Part shown: positions 40,742 through 49,061 of the stretch, piece by piece
Layout: each line of letters begins with the position of its first letter
Numbering within the stretch: position 1 is the stretch's first letter
Position numbers and translations under genes: made by a program
The notes under the pieces: generated by a model
What the model was told of the DNA's origin: nothing
Databases searched by the model: none
What the model saw: the letters and a program-made list of their open reading frames with translations, nothing else
Source of the DNA: Treponema sp.
GTDB lineage: Bacteria; Spirochaetota; Spirochaetia; Treponematales; Treponemataceae
NCBI GenBank assembly: GCA_017645785.1
Contig: JAGCNW010000045.1
Coordinates: 62,001-126,000, forward strand
Direction of reading: 5' to 3'
DNA: 64,000 bases

Positions 40742-41620
40742 ATGAAAGACCCCAAGCCTATAAAAGAATTCAACACGCTTCCCACTTGGCTTGTAAGCCT
40801 CGGACATCCAAAACTTATAGGCGGCTCCATTTCTTATTTGCGAACGGTCGCCTTGGATTTTTTTGTGATTCAATTTTTGAGAAAATTCAAATTCACAAAA
40901 ACTCCTATAGTTCACGTTGACAATCCGCTCGACAAAAAAATCCCATTCAATCCAAGATGCATTGCCGACTATTTGGGCTTTGTAAATTATTGGATCCGGC
41001 CGTTGGCGCTTTTGATAAGAACGCTCGGAGTGAAAAGGGCCGTCCCCCAGCTCGACAAATTTTACGTCAACCTAAAAAAAGCGTACACCAGCGCCGCAAA
41101 GATTTACCGCTTTAGGCTTTCGACCACCGACAGGCCCCATTACAAGCGCCGCATTTATTTTGCCGGCGTTCACATGCTTGACCCGCATTACTTGTGCGTT
41201 CCGTCATTGCACATAACAATCGTATGCCTCGCCTATTCTTTTATGCGCCATGTTTTTGAGGAAGAAAAATATCCCGAGCGGGAAAAGGAAGCGTGGAACA
41301 AAGAGCTTTACGATGGAGCGGTAAAAATCGCCGAAACTGTTTTGTACGTAAAGCAGCACAGCGTCAACTGCGTCTCCGCCGCCCTATACATGAGCGCGAA
41401 AATTTTTCCATACTTCTTCACAAAAGAAGACGCCTTGGGCTTTTTGGATTCCATGTTCAAAAACCGCAAGGACATCCCCGAAGACGACAAAAAGCAAGTT
41501 TTGGACTACATGAAAGACCTCTTTTTGCAGTTGTGGAAAGAAGCGGAAACTTGCTCCGACTGGAGCGAGCCTCTGAAAAATTGGCTAATAAAAACGGAAA
41601 AAAGCGCCGATAATAGATAG
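40742..41620 (+). CDS. Unknown protein with PAP2-like active-site motifs
   Basis: 292 residues, no clear signal peptide; only the stretch near 80-96 is moderately hydrophobic. Two motifs resemble the PAP2 phosphatase/phosphotransferase site: CVPSLHITIVC (PSxH) and VKQHSVNCVSAALYM (the His region), separated by about 60 residues, but the typical membrane helices are absent. It could be a divergent lipid-phosphate enzyme. It begins one base after metF and ends one base before the next gene, so it is in a tight cluster. Function uncertain. Confidence 0.5.
   Translation: MKDPKPIKEFNTLPTWLVSLGHPKLIGGSISYLRTVALDFFVIQFLRKFKFTKTPIVHVDNPLDKKIPFNPRCIADYLGFVNYWIRPLALLIRTLGVKRAVPQLDKFYVNLKKAYTSAAKIYRFRLSTTDRPHYKRRIYFAGVHMLDPHYLCVPSLHITIVCLAYSFMRHVFEEEKYPEREKEAWNKELYDGAVKIAETVLYVKQHSVNCVSAALYMSAKIFPYFFTKEDALGFLDSMFKNRKDIPEDDKKQVLDYMKDLFLQLWKEAETCSDWSEPLKNWLIKTEKSADNR
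41587..41613 (+). promoter_or_regulatory. Possible sigma-28 promoter inside the 3' end of the PAP2-like gene
   Basis: GCCGATAA (41606-41613) matches the sigma-28 -10 exactly. At 15-nt spacing the -35 is AATA; a true TAAA sits at 13-nt spacing (41589-41592). The ATG of the next gene is 8 nt downstream. Confidence 0.4.
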
Positions 41621-41621
41621 T

Positions 41622-43034
41622 ATGGCAGAATCGATTGAATTTTCGAAAAAAGTGATTGAAGCGGCAGAAGCGAAAATCGAATGGTACAATTCGAACGCGA
41701 TTCCGCAACTTTCAGAAAATTACAGACTCTTTCACACTTGCGTAAAAAACCTTTACGACTTGCTGATTAAGAAATCCTTGATCAAGCCGGATCCGTACAG
41801 GCTGGATCGCAAAATTTCCGGCATAAAGCCCTTGGACAACACCCAGTTCATCGAAGGAGAGCGAACCACAATCATCGGAATGCGCTTCTCGGAATTTGAA
41901 ACGATGTTGGACTGGATTTGCACCTACTACAAATTTTCAATCGCAAGCCTTAAAATACCCGAAATAAAAAAGCTCCTTGACTACAACAATTCATTCCAAT
42001 GGGGCTCCCTTTCGCCGAACAATCCCATGCCCAACACCCGCGGCCTCGGCCAATTGGTTATGGAAATGAAGCGCGGCGGAGACTTGCTGACTTCAAGTTC
42101 GGTCAACGACATAATCTCCAAGATCAAGAAGACAACAGAAGAAATCGTCCGCATTTTCAAGGACTTGACCGAATTCCAAAAAGAAATCTACAAGTACAGA
42201 ATTAGAAAAGAAATCATTTTAAGCGACAAATTTGACCAAGACAAGGCCTTTTCTTCAGAAGCGGAAGAAGTGGCTCAAATAAAAAAGCTTTTCACTTCGA
42301 TAATCGGAAAAGAGCCTTTTTACACGCAACTGGTTGAAGAAATCGCGCGCGAAGACCAAGCGAGCGACCGCGAGCAATTGCAGGCCGCGACATTGGAAAG
42401 GCTTGCGATTGTGGAAGAAAAGCGCAAGAACGCGGTCAACGAAGTCAACACAAAAGAAATGATTTTGGACGCGATACACAGCCTTTGCGCGCAGTCCACG
42501 CCGCTCGGAGCCGTATACACAAAGCTTTCGGAAAACAACGAAGTTCTCCAGAGCGCTTCGACAAACTTTTGGAGCCAACTCATCGCGGCGTTAAAAAAAG
42601 CTTTTGGCATTCAAGAAAAGCCGGTTGAATACGAAGTCATAATTGTTGAGCAAGCGACAAACACCCGCAGAAAGCAAAGGGTAAGCTTTACCCCCTTCAA
42701 CGCTGACATTCAAAAAAAAGCCAGCTTTTACAATTCTTTCTCTTTAAAGAACAGCGCGGCTTACAGAAAATTCCAAAGCGCTGACGAACAAAAGCTTTTG
42801 GAGTTTTTGAACAAGCAAATTTCCGACTTGCAAAAAATTTCAATACTCTTAAAAGCTCTTGACGACTTCTTTAAGAACAACGCGCCCGCCGACAAGCGCT
42901 CAAAAATAAAAGGCCTTTCGATGGAATTGATGGCGATCAAAAACAATATGGTCAACACAAACCAGCGCCGCGCGGAATACATATCTTATATAGAAGAACA
43001 GGAGCAGATGAAAAAACTTGGACTGGACAAATAA
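41622..43034 (+). CDS. Unknown 470-aa helical protein
   Basis: A large cytoplasmic, mostly helical protein without recognised domain. It has many Lys/Glu heptads, for example ISKIKKTTEEIVRIFKDLTE, and a C-terminal helical stretch ending EEQEQMKKLGLDK. The GCCGATAA box 8 nt before its ATG suggests sigma-28 expression and hence a possible link to motility, but the -35 is imperfect. The gene overlaps the following solute-binding gene by 17 nt. No Shine-Dalgarno. Confidence 0.55.
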   Translation: MAESIEFSKKVIEAAEAKIEWYNSNAIPQLSENYRLFHTCVKNLYDLLIKKSLIKPDPYRLDRKISGIKPLDNTQFIEGERTTIIGMRFSEFETMLDWICTYYKFSIASLKIPEIKKLLDYNNSFQWGSLSPNNPMPNTRGLGQLVMEMKRGGDLLTSSSVNDIISKIKKTTEEIVRIFKDLTEFQKEIYKYRIRKEIILSDKFDQDKAFSSEAEEVAQIKKLFTSIIGKEPFYTQLVEEIAREDQASDREQLQAATLERLAIVEEKRKNAVNEVNTKEMILDAIHSLCAQSTPLGAVYTKLSENNEVLQSASTNFWSQLIAALKKAFGIQEKPVEYEVIIVEQATNTRRKQRVSFTPFNADIQKKASFYNSFSLKNSAAYRKFQSADEQKLLEFLNKQISDLQKISILLKALDDFFKNNAPADKRSKIKGLSMELMAIKNNMVNTNQRRAEYISYIEEQEQMKKLGLDK

Positions 43035-44622
43035 CTTTTTTGCAAACATCGCAAAGAAAAGCGCGGGCGCGTTTTTTGCCTGCGTCTTTTTTTTAGCCTT
43101 CAATTGCTCGGCCGCTTTTGGCGACGATTTTTTAAAGACCGACAAAATTGACGAATCTCTCCAACGGGAACTTGTAATTTTCCATTCAATGGCCAACTTG
43201 AACTTGGATCCCCACACAAGCGCCTATGTTTTTGAAGCGCAAATATTGAACAGCGTTTACGAAGGCCTCTTTTCTTACAACGCCGCTTCATTGGAGCCGG
43301 ACAACGCGCTGGCCAAAGATTTTAGAATCTCGCGCGACAAGTTTAGATGGACATTCACAATTCGCGAAGGCGCCAAAAGCTCTTCGGGAAAAGAAATAAC
43401 GGCGCAAACAATAAAGGACTCTTGGCTAAACCTCATCGCAAACAAGGGCGCCTACTACTCTTCCCTGCTTGACGTGATAAAGGGAGCGCGCGATTACAGG
43501 CTCGGAAACGGAAAGCGCGAAAACGTTGCGATTTACGCCAACGGATCAAAGCTTAGCGTTGAGCTTACAAAGCCCACAAGCCACTTTAACAAACTCTTGT
43601 GCCACCACGCCTTCTCGGCCGTCTTGGACGACTCAAGCGCCAGCGGCGCCTACATGATAGAAAGCGTTACGCCCTTTAAAATTTTGCTCAAAAAAAATCC
43701 AAATTATTGGAACGCCGAGCAAGTTCACATTCCATCCGTCGCGATTCACTTGACCGACGATTCCACCGCAAAAGCGCACGCCTTTAACACAGGCGCCGCG
43801 GATTGGTGCGACGGTTCCACCGAAATAAAAAAGATACTGGACAAAAAAGCGATCCAGCTTTCCGCGGAATTTGGAACCGAATACTTGTTCTTTAAAAACG
43901 ATTCCAAGATATGGAGCGAACCCGATTTTAGGAACGCTGTCCTGACCGCGATTCCTTGGAAGCAGCTGCGCGACGGAAACATGTTCCCCGCCGAAACTTT
44001 GGTTTGCCCCAGCGCCGGCTATAAGAGTCCCGAAGGCCTCAACTACACCGACGCGGAAGAAGCCAAGCTCTTGTTGGACGCCGCCAAGCAAAAGCGCGGA
44101 ATCACATCCGAAAAACTTGAATTGGTTTTTGCAATTCCCGACACAGACTTCCTTTCCAACCGAGCGGAACTTTTGCGAGGCGCCTTGGAAGAAATCGGCG
44201 TGGAATTGAAGACCGTAAAAATTCCCCAGCAGCTTTACTTGGCCTCAATCGCGACGACGCAAGCGGACTTGTTCTTGTACACTTGGATCGGTGACTATTC
44301 CGACCCCTTGGCCTTCTTGGAACTCTTCCGCGGAAATTCCTCGATGAACGATTCCAAATGGATAGACAGCAACTTTGACCAGCTGCTTGACCAAGCCGCC
44401 TTCACAAACGAAAGCAAGGAACGCAACAGCCTGCTCGCAAAAGCGGAAGACATTTTGCTATCCAGCGGCGAAGTCATACCGATAAGCCACCCCGTAACCT
44501 GCGCCATAATCGATTTGAACGTTGTTGGCGGTTGGGTCTCAAACGCTATGGACATTCACCCCCTAAAAAGTTTATACTTTAAGAAGGTGGAAGAAACTTT
44601 CAAAAACGTAGTTATGCGGTAG
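43018..44622 (+). CDS. Family-5 peptide/oligosaccharide ABC binding protein
   Basis: 534 residues: N-terminal signal (hydrophobic FFACVFFLAFNCSAAFG), then SBP_bac_5 motifs HSMANLNLDPHTSAYVFEAQ, SVYEGLFSYN, FRWTFTIREGAKSSSG, and ILLKKNPNYWN, with a C-terminal SHPVTCAIIDLNVVGGW. OppA-like proteins bind peptides or similar solutes. No Opp permease genes are near, so it must share a transporter encoded elsewhere. The start is TTG 43018, the only option giving a signal peptide; AGGAG lies 13 nt upstream. Confidence 0.82.
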   Translation: MDWTNNFFANIAKKSAGAFFACVFFLAFNCSAAFGDDFLKTDKIDESLQRELVIFHSMANLNLDPHTSAYVFEAQILNSVYEGLFSYNAASLEPDNALAKDFRISRDKFRWTFTIREGAKSSSGKEITAQTIKDSWLNLIANKGAYYSSLLDVIKGARDYRLGNGKRENVAIYANGSKLSVELTKPTSHFNKLLCHHAFSAVLDDSSASGAYMIESVTPFKILLKKNPNYWNAEQVHIPSVAIHLTDDSTAKAHAFNTGAADWCDGSTEIKKILDKKAIQLSAEFGTEYLFFKNDSKIWSEPDFRNAVLTAIPWKQLRDGNMFPAETLVCPSAGYKSPEGLNYTDAEEAKLLLDAAKQKRGITSEKLELVFAIPDTDFLSNRAELLRGALEEIGVELKTVKIPQQLYLASIATTQADLFLYTWIGDYSDPLAFLELFRGNSSMNDSKWIDSNFDQLLDQAAFTNESKERNSLLAKAEDILLSSGEVIPISHPVTCAIIDLNVVGGWVSNAMDIHPLKSLYFKKVEETFKNVVMR

Positions 44623-44703
44623 CGGCTCAAGAATTCCGCTCCGCAAAGATTTGCGCAACAAAAAGCTTCTTCTCGTGTCCAATTTCTTAGGTAGGATAAC
44701 TTT

Positions 44704-45765
44704 ATGAAAAACAAATTGTACAAGGGTGAGATTCCAATTTTTTTTGCGGTTGACTACAAGTACGCCCCCATGCTTGGCGTAACCCTCAAGTCAATGCTCA
44801 AAAACGCTTCAAAAGACTATTTTTACAAGATTTACGTCTTGACCACAAGCCTTTCAGAAGACTTACAAGAAAAGGTCGCCGCGTCTTGCGCCGACAACGC
44901 TTCAATCGAGTTCATCTCCTTGAAGGAAAAAATGGACGCCTATTCAAATATGTTCCATTTGCGTGACTACTATTCACAAGAAACATATTTCCGTCTTTTC
45001 ATCGCAAGCCTCTACCCCGAATACGACAAAGTCCTTTACTTGGACAGCGACTTGTTGATTTTGGACGACATCTCAAAGATGTACAACGCCGAGCTTGGCG
45101 ACAACCTTCTTGGAGCCATCGTTGAGGAAACCGTTCTTACAATCAACGAATTTGGCGAATACGTAGAGAAGGCCTTGGGCGTAAAGAGACAAAACTACTT
45201 TAACGCCGGAATCATCTTGATCAACGCAAAAAAATACCGCGAGGAAAAAGTTCAGGAAAAGTTCGTAAAGCTTTTGAACCGCTTCCCATTCAACATCGAC
45301 CAGGACCAGGCCTATCTAAACGTTCTCTGCAAAGACCGTGTCCACTACTTTGACTTGGGCTGGAACAAAACTTCGTTCGACAACCCGGCCTTTGATGACA
45401 AGGACCTTAAGATCGTTCACTACAAAATGATGTGGCGCCCCTGGAAGTACGACGGAATCACATACGGCGACATGTTCTGGGAATACGCCGACCAAACTCC
45501 CTTTGCCGACACTCTCCGCCAAATGAAGGAAACATATTCCGAGGAAGAAAAGGCCAAGGACAAGGTTTTGATCGGACACATGATGAAGATGTGCGTCGAA
45601 CAAGCCAACGACTTCAACAACTATTGGAACACAATCCGGCGCGAAAGAATCGGAGCCGGCCTCTTGGAATTCTTTGGCACAGCCGCAAATTCGGCCGCCA
45701 AATTGGCAAAGGACGCTTTTTCGTCTTCTGTCGAAGGCGTAAAAACCCTTTTGAGGTTGGCTTAA
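44704..45765 (+). CDS. Glycosyltransferase family 8 protein
   Basis: 353 residues. GT8 features: IPIFFAVDYKYAPMLGVTLKS at the start, the DxD metal motif YLDSDLLI (Asp114, Asp116), YFNAGIILINAKKYR, DQDQAYLNVL and a later H-x-x-K-like HYKMMWRPWK. It moves a sugar, typically galactose or glucose, from UDP-sugar, probably to a surface glycan or glycolipid. An acyltransferase gene follows after 4 nt, which hints at glycolipid synthesis. AGGTAGGA upstream of the ATG. The 81 nt before it show no other feature. Confidence 0.9.
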   Translation: MKNKLYKGEIPIFFAVDYKYAPMLGVTLKSMLKNASKDYFYKIYVLTTSLSEDLQEKVAASCADNASIEFISLKEKMDAYSNMFHLRDYYSQETYFRLFIASLYPEYDKVLYLDSDLLILDDISKMYNAELGDNLLGAIVEETVLTINEFGEYVEKALGVKRQNYFNAGIILINAKKYREEKVQEKFVKLLNRFPFNIDQDQAYLNVLCKDRVHYFDLGWNKTSFDNPAFDDKDLKIVHYKMMWRPWKYDGITYGDMFWEYADQTPFADTLRQMKETYSEEEKAKDKVLIGHMMKMCVEQANDFNNYWNTIRRERIGAGLLEFFGTAANSAAKLAKDAFSSSVEGVKTLLRLA

Positions 45766-45769
45766 AGTC

Positions 45770-46612
45770 ATGGCGGAAAAGGATCCCGGCCGCTTGGCCG
45801 TCTTGCAAAAGATTGACGAATATGAGCGCAAGCGGCTTTGGTCGCATGACGTGGAGGCCGATCCTCCGACAATTCCGCTTGAGCCGGACAAGATTGACTA
45901 CACACGAAGCAAGCTGACCAGCAAAATCAAGACTTGGGCGGCCAACATTGTCGGAACAAAATTCATCGCAAGCCTTTTTAAGAACAAGCTGCTTATAATC
46001 AAAGACGTTGTCGGCATGGAGAATTTCTTTGCCGTAAAAGATAAGGGCTTGATCGTCACTTGCAACCACTTTAACGCCTTTGACAACTTTGCCGTTTTGG
46101 AAATCCTAAAGCCCTACACGCGCCGCCACATTCTTTGGCGCGTAATCCGCGAAGGAAACTACACTTCTTTCCCGGGCCTTTACGGCTTTTTGTTCCGCAA
46201 CTGCAACACCCTTCCCGTAAGCCAAAACCATTCCACAATGAAAAAATTCTTTGAAGGAATGAAAACGCTTTTGGCGCGCGGCGAAAAGATTTTGGTCTAC
46301 GCCGAGCAGGGCATGTGGTGGAACTATAGAAAGCCCCGCCCGATGACAAACGGCGCCTTTAAGTTTGCCGTTGACAACAAGGTTCCTGTATTGCCGATTT
46401 TCATCACAATGACGGACTCCGACATCATCGGCGCCGACGGATTCCCGATCCAAGAATACACGATGAACGTTTTGCCCGCGATTTTCCCCGACCCCAACAA
46501 GTCGGACAAGCAAAACATCCGCGACATGAACGAGCAAAACTACAAGGCGTGGGTTGACTGCTACGAAAAGTTCTACGGCAAAAAACTGGAATACCTTCCC
46601 GAAGAAAAGTAA
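45770..46612 (+). CDS. PlsC-type lysophospholipid acyltransferase
   Basis: 280 residues with the LPLAT motifs NHFNAFD (HX4D, catalytic), FRNCNTLPVSQ, and YAEQGMWWNYRKPRP in place of the usual EGTR block, then VPVLPIFITM. It should acylate lysophosphatidate or a similar lipid at the inner membrane. A long polar N-terminal region (1-70) precedes the motifs. Co-transcribed with the GT8 gene, suggesting a small glycolipid or lipid-modification unit. Ends at a palindromic repeat and a terminator. Confidence 0.88.
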   Translation: MAEKDPGRLAVLQKIDEYERKRLWSHDVEADPPTIPLEPDKIDYTRSKLTSKIKTWAANIVGTKFIASLFKNKLLIIKDVVGMENFFAVKDKGLIVTCNHFNAFDNFAVLEILKPYTRRHILWRVIREGNYTSFPGLYGFLFRNCNTLPVSQNHSTMKKFFEGMKTLLARGEKILVYAEQGMWWNYRKPRPMTNGAFKFAVDNKVPVLPIFITMTDSDIIGADGFPIQEYTMNVLPAIFPDPNKSDKQNIRDMNEQNYKAWVDCYEKFYGKKLEYLPEEK

Positions 46613-46720
46613 GCGACACAACAAAAGATTCCCGCGTATGTCGCTCCGCTAATGTTGCTATAGGAAATGATTCTACTGCGCTCTTACGAGCGCTGGCAAT
46701 CAAGCGCGGGAATGACAACC

Positions 46721-46748
46721 TGTCATTGCCCGGCTCGACCGGGCAATC
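46721..46748. repeat. 28-nt palindromic repeat, second copy
   Basis: TGTCATTGCCCGG-CTCGA-CCGGGCAATC form; the other copy is at 19726-19753 with the same outer TGTCATTG and CAATC and compensating changes in the stem (GCCCGG versus GTCGGG). Stem conservation with base changes suggests selection for the hairpin or a mobile REP-like unit. Confidence 0.6.
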
Positions 46749-46763
46749 CTTAAAACAAAAAAA

Positions 46764-46788
46764 ACCGCTCCAAACGGAGCGGTTTTTT
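46764..46788. terminator. Bidirectional terminator between plsC-like gene and flaB
   Basis: ACCGCTCC (46764-46771) pairs with GGAGCGGT (46776-46783), with T6 on the plus side and T8 on the minus side. Confidence 0.9.
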
Positions 46789-46832
46789 GCTATGCAGTTC
46801 TTAATCTGCTGGCATTTTTAATGCCGTGTCCT

Positions 46833-47693
46833 CTAGCGGAGCAAGCTAAGAACGTTCTGGCTCTGCTGGTTGGCCTGGGCGAGCATCGCTGTTCCAGCCT
46901 GGCTAAGAACCTGGTCCTTAGTGAACTCAACCATCTCAGCGGCCATGTCTGTGTCGCGGATGCGGCTTTCAGAAGCCTGGAGGTTCTCGGCGCCAATGTC
47001 AAGGCCGACAACTGTCTTTTCCAAGCGGTTCTGGTAGGCGCCGAGGTCAGCGCGCTGCTTGTTAACCTTCTTCAAGGCTTCATCGATTGTTCCAATGGCG
47101 CGGTTGGCGTCATCGGGAGCCTGCAAAGAAATCTTTGACTCGTCGCCGATGTTGCGGATTCCCAAAGCCATGGCTGACATAGTTCCTATGTAAACCTGTG
47201 TGCGCTGGTCCATGTTGGCGCCGATGTGGAACCACATTGATCCTGTAACAACGTTCTCGCCTGTGGGGCGGGCAAAGCGGCCAGTCAACATGTTCATTCC
47301 GTTGAACTGGGCGGCAGAAGCGATGCGGTCAACTTCGTCTACGAGAGAAGAAACTTCGACCTGAATCTGCATGCGGTCTTCGTCAGAATAAATTCCGTTT
47401 GAAGACTGTACAGCCAACTCGCGGATGCGCTGCAAGATGTCTTCTGTCTCCTGCAAGTAGCCTTCCGTTGTCTGGATGAAGCTGATGCCGTTCTCCGCGT
47501 TCTGAGAGGCCTGGTTCAAGCCGCGAATCTGGGCGCGCATCTTTTCAGAAACGGCCAAGCCAGAGGCGTCGTCACCGGCGCGATTGATTCTCATACCGGA
47601 AGAAAGTTTTTCCATGCTCTTCTGGTTTGCAAGATCAGTAAGGCCCTGTGAACGCTGAGCGAACATCGCGCTCATGTTGTGATTGATAACCAT
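46833..47693 (-). CDS. flaB: Flagellin core protein FlaB
   Basis: 286 residues, the usual spirochaetal FlaB length. N-terminal [20 protein letters not shown] and [20 protein letters not shown], and C-terminal [41 protein letters not shown] region (cited in part) are the conserved D0/D1 helices; the variable middle is short. It builds the periplasmic flagellar core. ATG 47693 is selected by AGGAGA upstream; an extended in-frame start at 47762 is rejected. A perfect sigma-28 promoter lies about 80 nt upstream. FliS at 21664 is the likely chaperone. Confidence 0.97.
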   Translation of the reverse strand: MVINHNMSAMFAQRSQGLTDLANQKSMEKLSSGMRINRAGDDASGLAVSEKMRAQIRGLNQASQNAENGISFIQTTEGYLQETEDILQRIRELAVQSSNGIYSDEDRMQIQVEVSSLVDEVDRIASAAQFNGMNMLTGRFARPTGENVVTGSMWFHIGANMDQRTQVYIGTMSAMALGIRNIGDESKISLQAPDDANRAIGTIDEALKKVNKQRADLGAYQNRLEKTVVGLDIGAENLQASESRIRDTDMAAEMVEFTKDQVLSQAGTAMLAQANQQSQNVLSLLR

Positions 47694-47774
47694 AGTGTAT
47701 CTCCTATCAGTTTGTTCGAGCAGTTTTAGAAAAACCGGTTTTGCTCGGCCGGTTCTCACCACCCTATACTAAAC

Positions 47775-47801
47775 TTATCGGATTTTGGCAAAATCACTTT
47801 A
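47775..47801 (-). promoter_or_regulatory. Sigma-28 (FliA) promoter of flaB
   Basis: On the minus strand TAAA (47801-47798), 15 nt, TCCGATAA (47782-47775), one mismatch from consensus. The transcript leader to the ATG is about 75 nt. Confidence 0.85.
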
Positions 47802-47834
47802 GGCCTTTTTTAAACTTTTTTTTGAGGATTTTTT

Positions 47835-47907
47835 CGGGGGAAGCCTCCCCCGCGCTCCAGCCGCCTCAGGCGTCTTTCGCTGCCCCCTCCGCGGGGAGCT
47901 CCCCGCG
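47835..47907. repeat. GC-rich block of nested palindromes upstream of flaB
   Basis: CGGGGG/CCCCCG (47835-47852) and a perfect 18-bp palindrome CGCGGGGAGCTCCCCGCG (47890-47907) lie between the flaB promoter and the 3' end of the macrodomain gene. The run from about 47835 to 47955 is far more GC-rich than the surroundings. It may end the macrodomain transcript, but there is no T-run typical of a terminator. Confidence 0.5.
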
Positions 47908-47953
47908 ACGCCCCCGGAAACGGCGGCAAGCCCAAGACTGCCGGGCGGCGGCT

Positions 47954-48469
47954 CTAGGCCTTGGCCAAAATCTCCTGCCCTACCCTAACTTTTTCCGCTT
48001 CTGGAATGGCGAAAATTATGTCCAAATCGTAGCCGGGATTTGCGGCCAAAAAGTCCTTGCAAGCGCGGGCCGCCACTTCCCAAGCCGCTCGCAAGGGATA
48101 ATCAAAAATTCCCGCCGAAATAAGGGGAAATACCACGGAATGGATCTCGTTTTGGCGGCAGAGTTCCAGCGACTTTGCGTAGGCTCCATAAAGAGATTCA
48201 GGCTCGCCATGCCTTCCGTCCACATACCGCGGCCCCACCGCGTGAATGATGAACTTGCAGGGGCAGTCAAAGCCCGGCGTGATGACCGCGCTGCCCTCGG
48301 GGCAATGGCCAATTGCATTGCAGGCGGCCGTAAGCTTGTCGTAGCCCGCCCTTCTAAAAATCGCTCCGCAAACGCCGCCGCCCGCCCACAAGCCGCTATT
48401 GGCCGCGTTGACAATCGCGCCCGCCGGAATGTCGGTAATTCCCTTTTGCAGGATTGTAATTGAAGACAT
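47954..48469 (-). CDS. Macrodomain protein
   Basis: 171 residues. Signature parts: DIPAGAIVNAANSGLWAGGG (ligand loop), GVCGAIFRRAG, PEGSAVITPGFDCP, IIHAVGPRYVDG and FPLISAGIFDYP. Macrodomains bind or remove ADP-ribose; the bacterial single-domain type hydrolyses O-acetyl-ADP-ribose or de-ADP-ribosylates proteins. AGGAGG precedes the ATG. Monocistronic. It borders the AT-rich island on its left side. Confidence 0.93.
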   Translation of the reverse strand: MSSITILQKGITDIPAGAIVNAANSGLWAGGGVCGAIFRRAGYDKLTAACNAIGHCPEGSAVITPGFDCPCKFIIHAVGPRYVDGRHGEPESLYGAYAKSLELCRQNEIHSVVFPLISAGIFDYPLRAAWEVAARACKDFLAANPGYDLDIIFAIPEAEKVRVGQEILAKA

Positions 48470-48557
48470 TTTTTGGGCCTCCTGGGGTTTTTCTATATTA
48501 GATACTTTTTTGGGGGAGATTTCGAGGTTTTGACGCGCTTTTTTGAGGGAATTTTAC

Positions 48558-48586
48558 TTGACAAAAATAAAGAGGCATGTTAGATT
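48558..48586 (+). promoter_or_regulatory. Promoter of the candidate antitoxin RNA
   Basis: TTGACA (48558-48563), 17 nt, TAGATT (48581-48586). Initiation expected near 48593. Confidence 0.7.
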
Positions 48587-48592
48587 TTAAAC

Positions 48593-48680
48593 AAGAGGAA
48601 TCCGCAGCGATGCGGCTGTCTCCTTTAGCTTTTAGTTAAAAGCCTGCCGAAACCACCACAGTAAGGGCAGGCTTTTTTTT
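48593..48680 (+). ncRNA. Candidate type I antitoxin small RNA
   Basis: About 88 nt between a good promoter and an intrinsic terminator. Folding elements are CCGC/GCGG in the first 25 nt, GCTTTT/AAAAGC (48628-48643), and the terminator stem GCCTGCC (48642-48648) with GGCAGGC (48666-48672) followed by eight T. No ORF. It converges on the 29-aa toxin-like gene on the other strand, whose stop codon is 3 nt beyond the RNA's end, so the two transcripts overlap at the shared terminator. This is the layout of type I toxin-antitoxin pairs such as bsrG/SR4 and txpA/RatA. Confidence 0.65.
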
Positions 48681-48682
48681 CG

Positions 48683-48772
48683 CTATTTCCTCATTTGTTT
48701 GAAGAAAGCGACCGCATTTACAATTAAGGTTAAAAACGCGATAACAAGCATCGCAAGTTCGTACCTAGACAT
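48683..48772 (-). CDS. 29-aa hydrophobic peptide, holin-like type I toxin candidate
   Basis: The peptide begins MSRYELAMLVIAFLTLIV and ends FFKQMRK: a short polar start, one membrane helix (7-24) and a basic tail. This closely resembles the putative holin-like toxin group (Hol-Tox) of Firmicutes type I systems, which have M-S-x-Y-E then a hydrophobic helix. The ATG has GGGAGG 10 nt upstream and a textbook promoter (48864-48836) about 65 nt away. A CUCC in the leader can pair with the ribosome site. Toxicity would be by membrane damage; this is inferred from the family. Confidence 0.7.
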   Translation of the reverse strand: MSRYELAMLVIAFLTLIVNAVAFFKQMRK

Positions 48773-48835
48773 ACTCTGCGGGCCTCCCAACATTAAATTA
48801 GGAGACAGCCAACCCCGCTACGGATTCCACCGTCA

Positions 48836-48864
48836 AATATATAGTAAAACTTGCTTTGTGTCAA
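48836..48864 (-). promoter_or_regulatory. Promoter of the toxin-like gene
   Basis: On the minus strand TTGACA (48864-48859), 17 nt, TATATT (48841-48836). Initiation near 48829 gives an mRNA beginning with the same leader sequence as the convergent small RNA. Confidence 0.75.
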
Positions 48865-49061
48865 GCTATTTTTTATTTAGATATCTTGGACACAAAAGCA
48901 ATTGTCAACCGCAGCGTCTCCTTATGATGGTGTACTTCTTTTTGATGTTGACCATTACAGGAATCAAATATTTTAGCCTAATTGCAATTTTTTTTTTGGG
49001 GCATAAAAATCACTCTACATGCTAGACATTACATAAACAAAAATATCACTGCCTGACATCT
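48865..49061. other. Gap without gene
   Basis: An AT-rich stretch between the toxin promoter and the stop of the helicase gene. No ORF with start signals and no clear hairpin terminator was seen. Base composition already matches the island. Confidence 0.6.

Noticed and set aside
48699..49025. 108-codon plus-strand ORF over the toxin module
   Set aside because: It runs antisense through the toxin gene, its ribosome site and promoter, has no Shine-Dalgarno of its own and no protein-like pattern.
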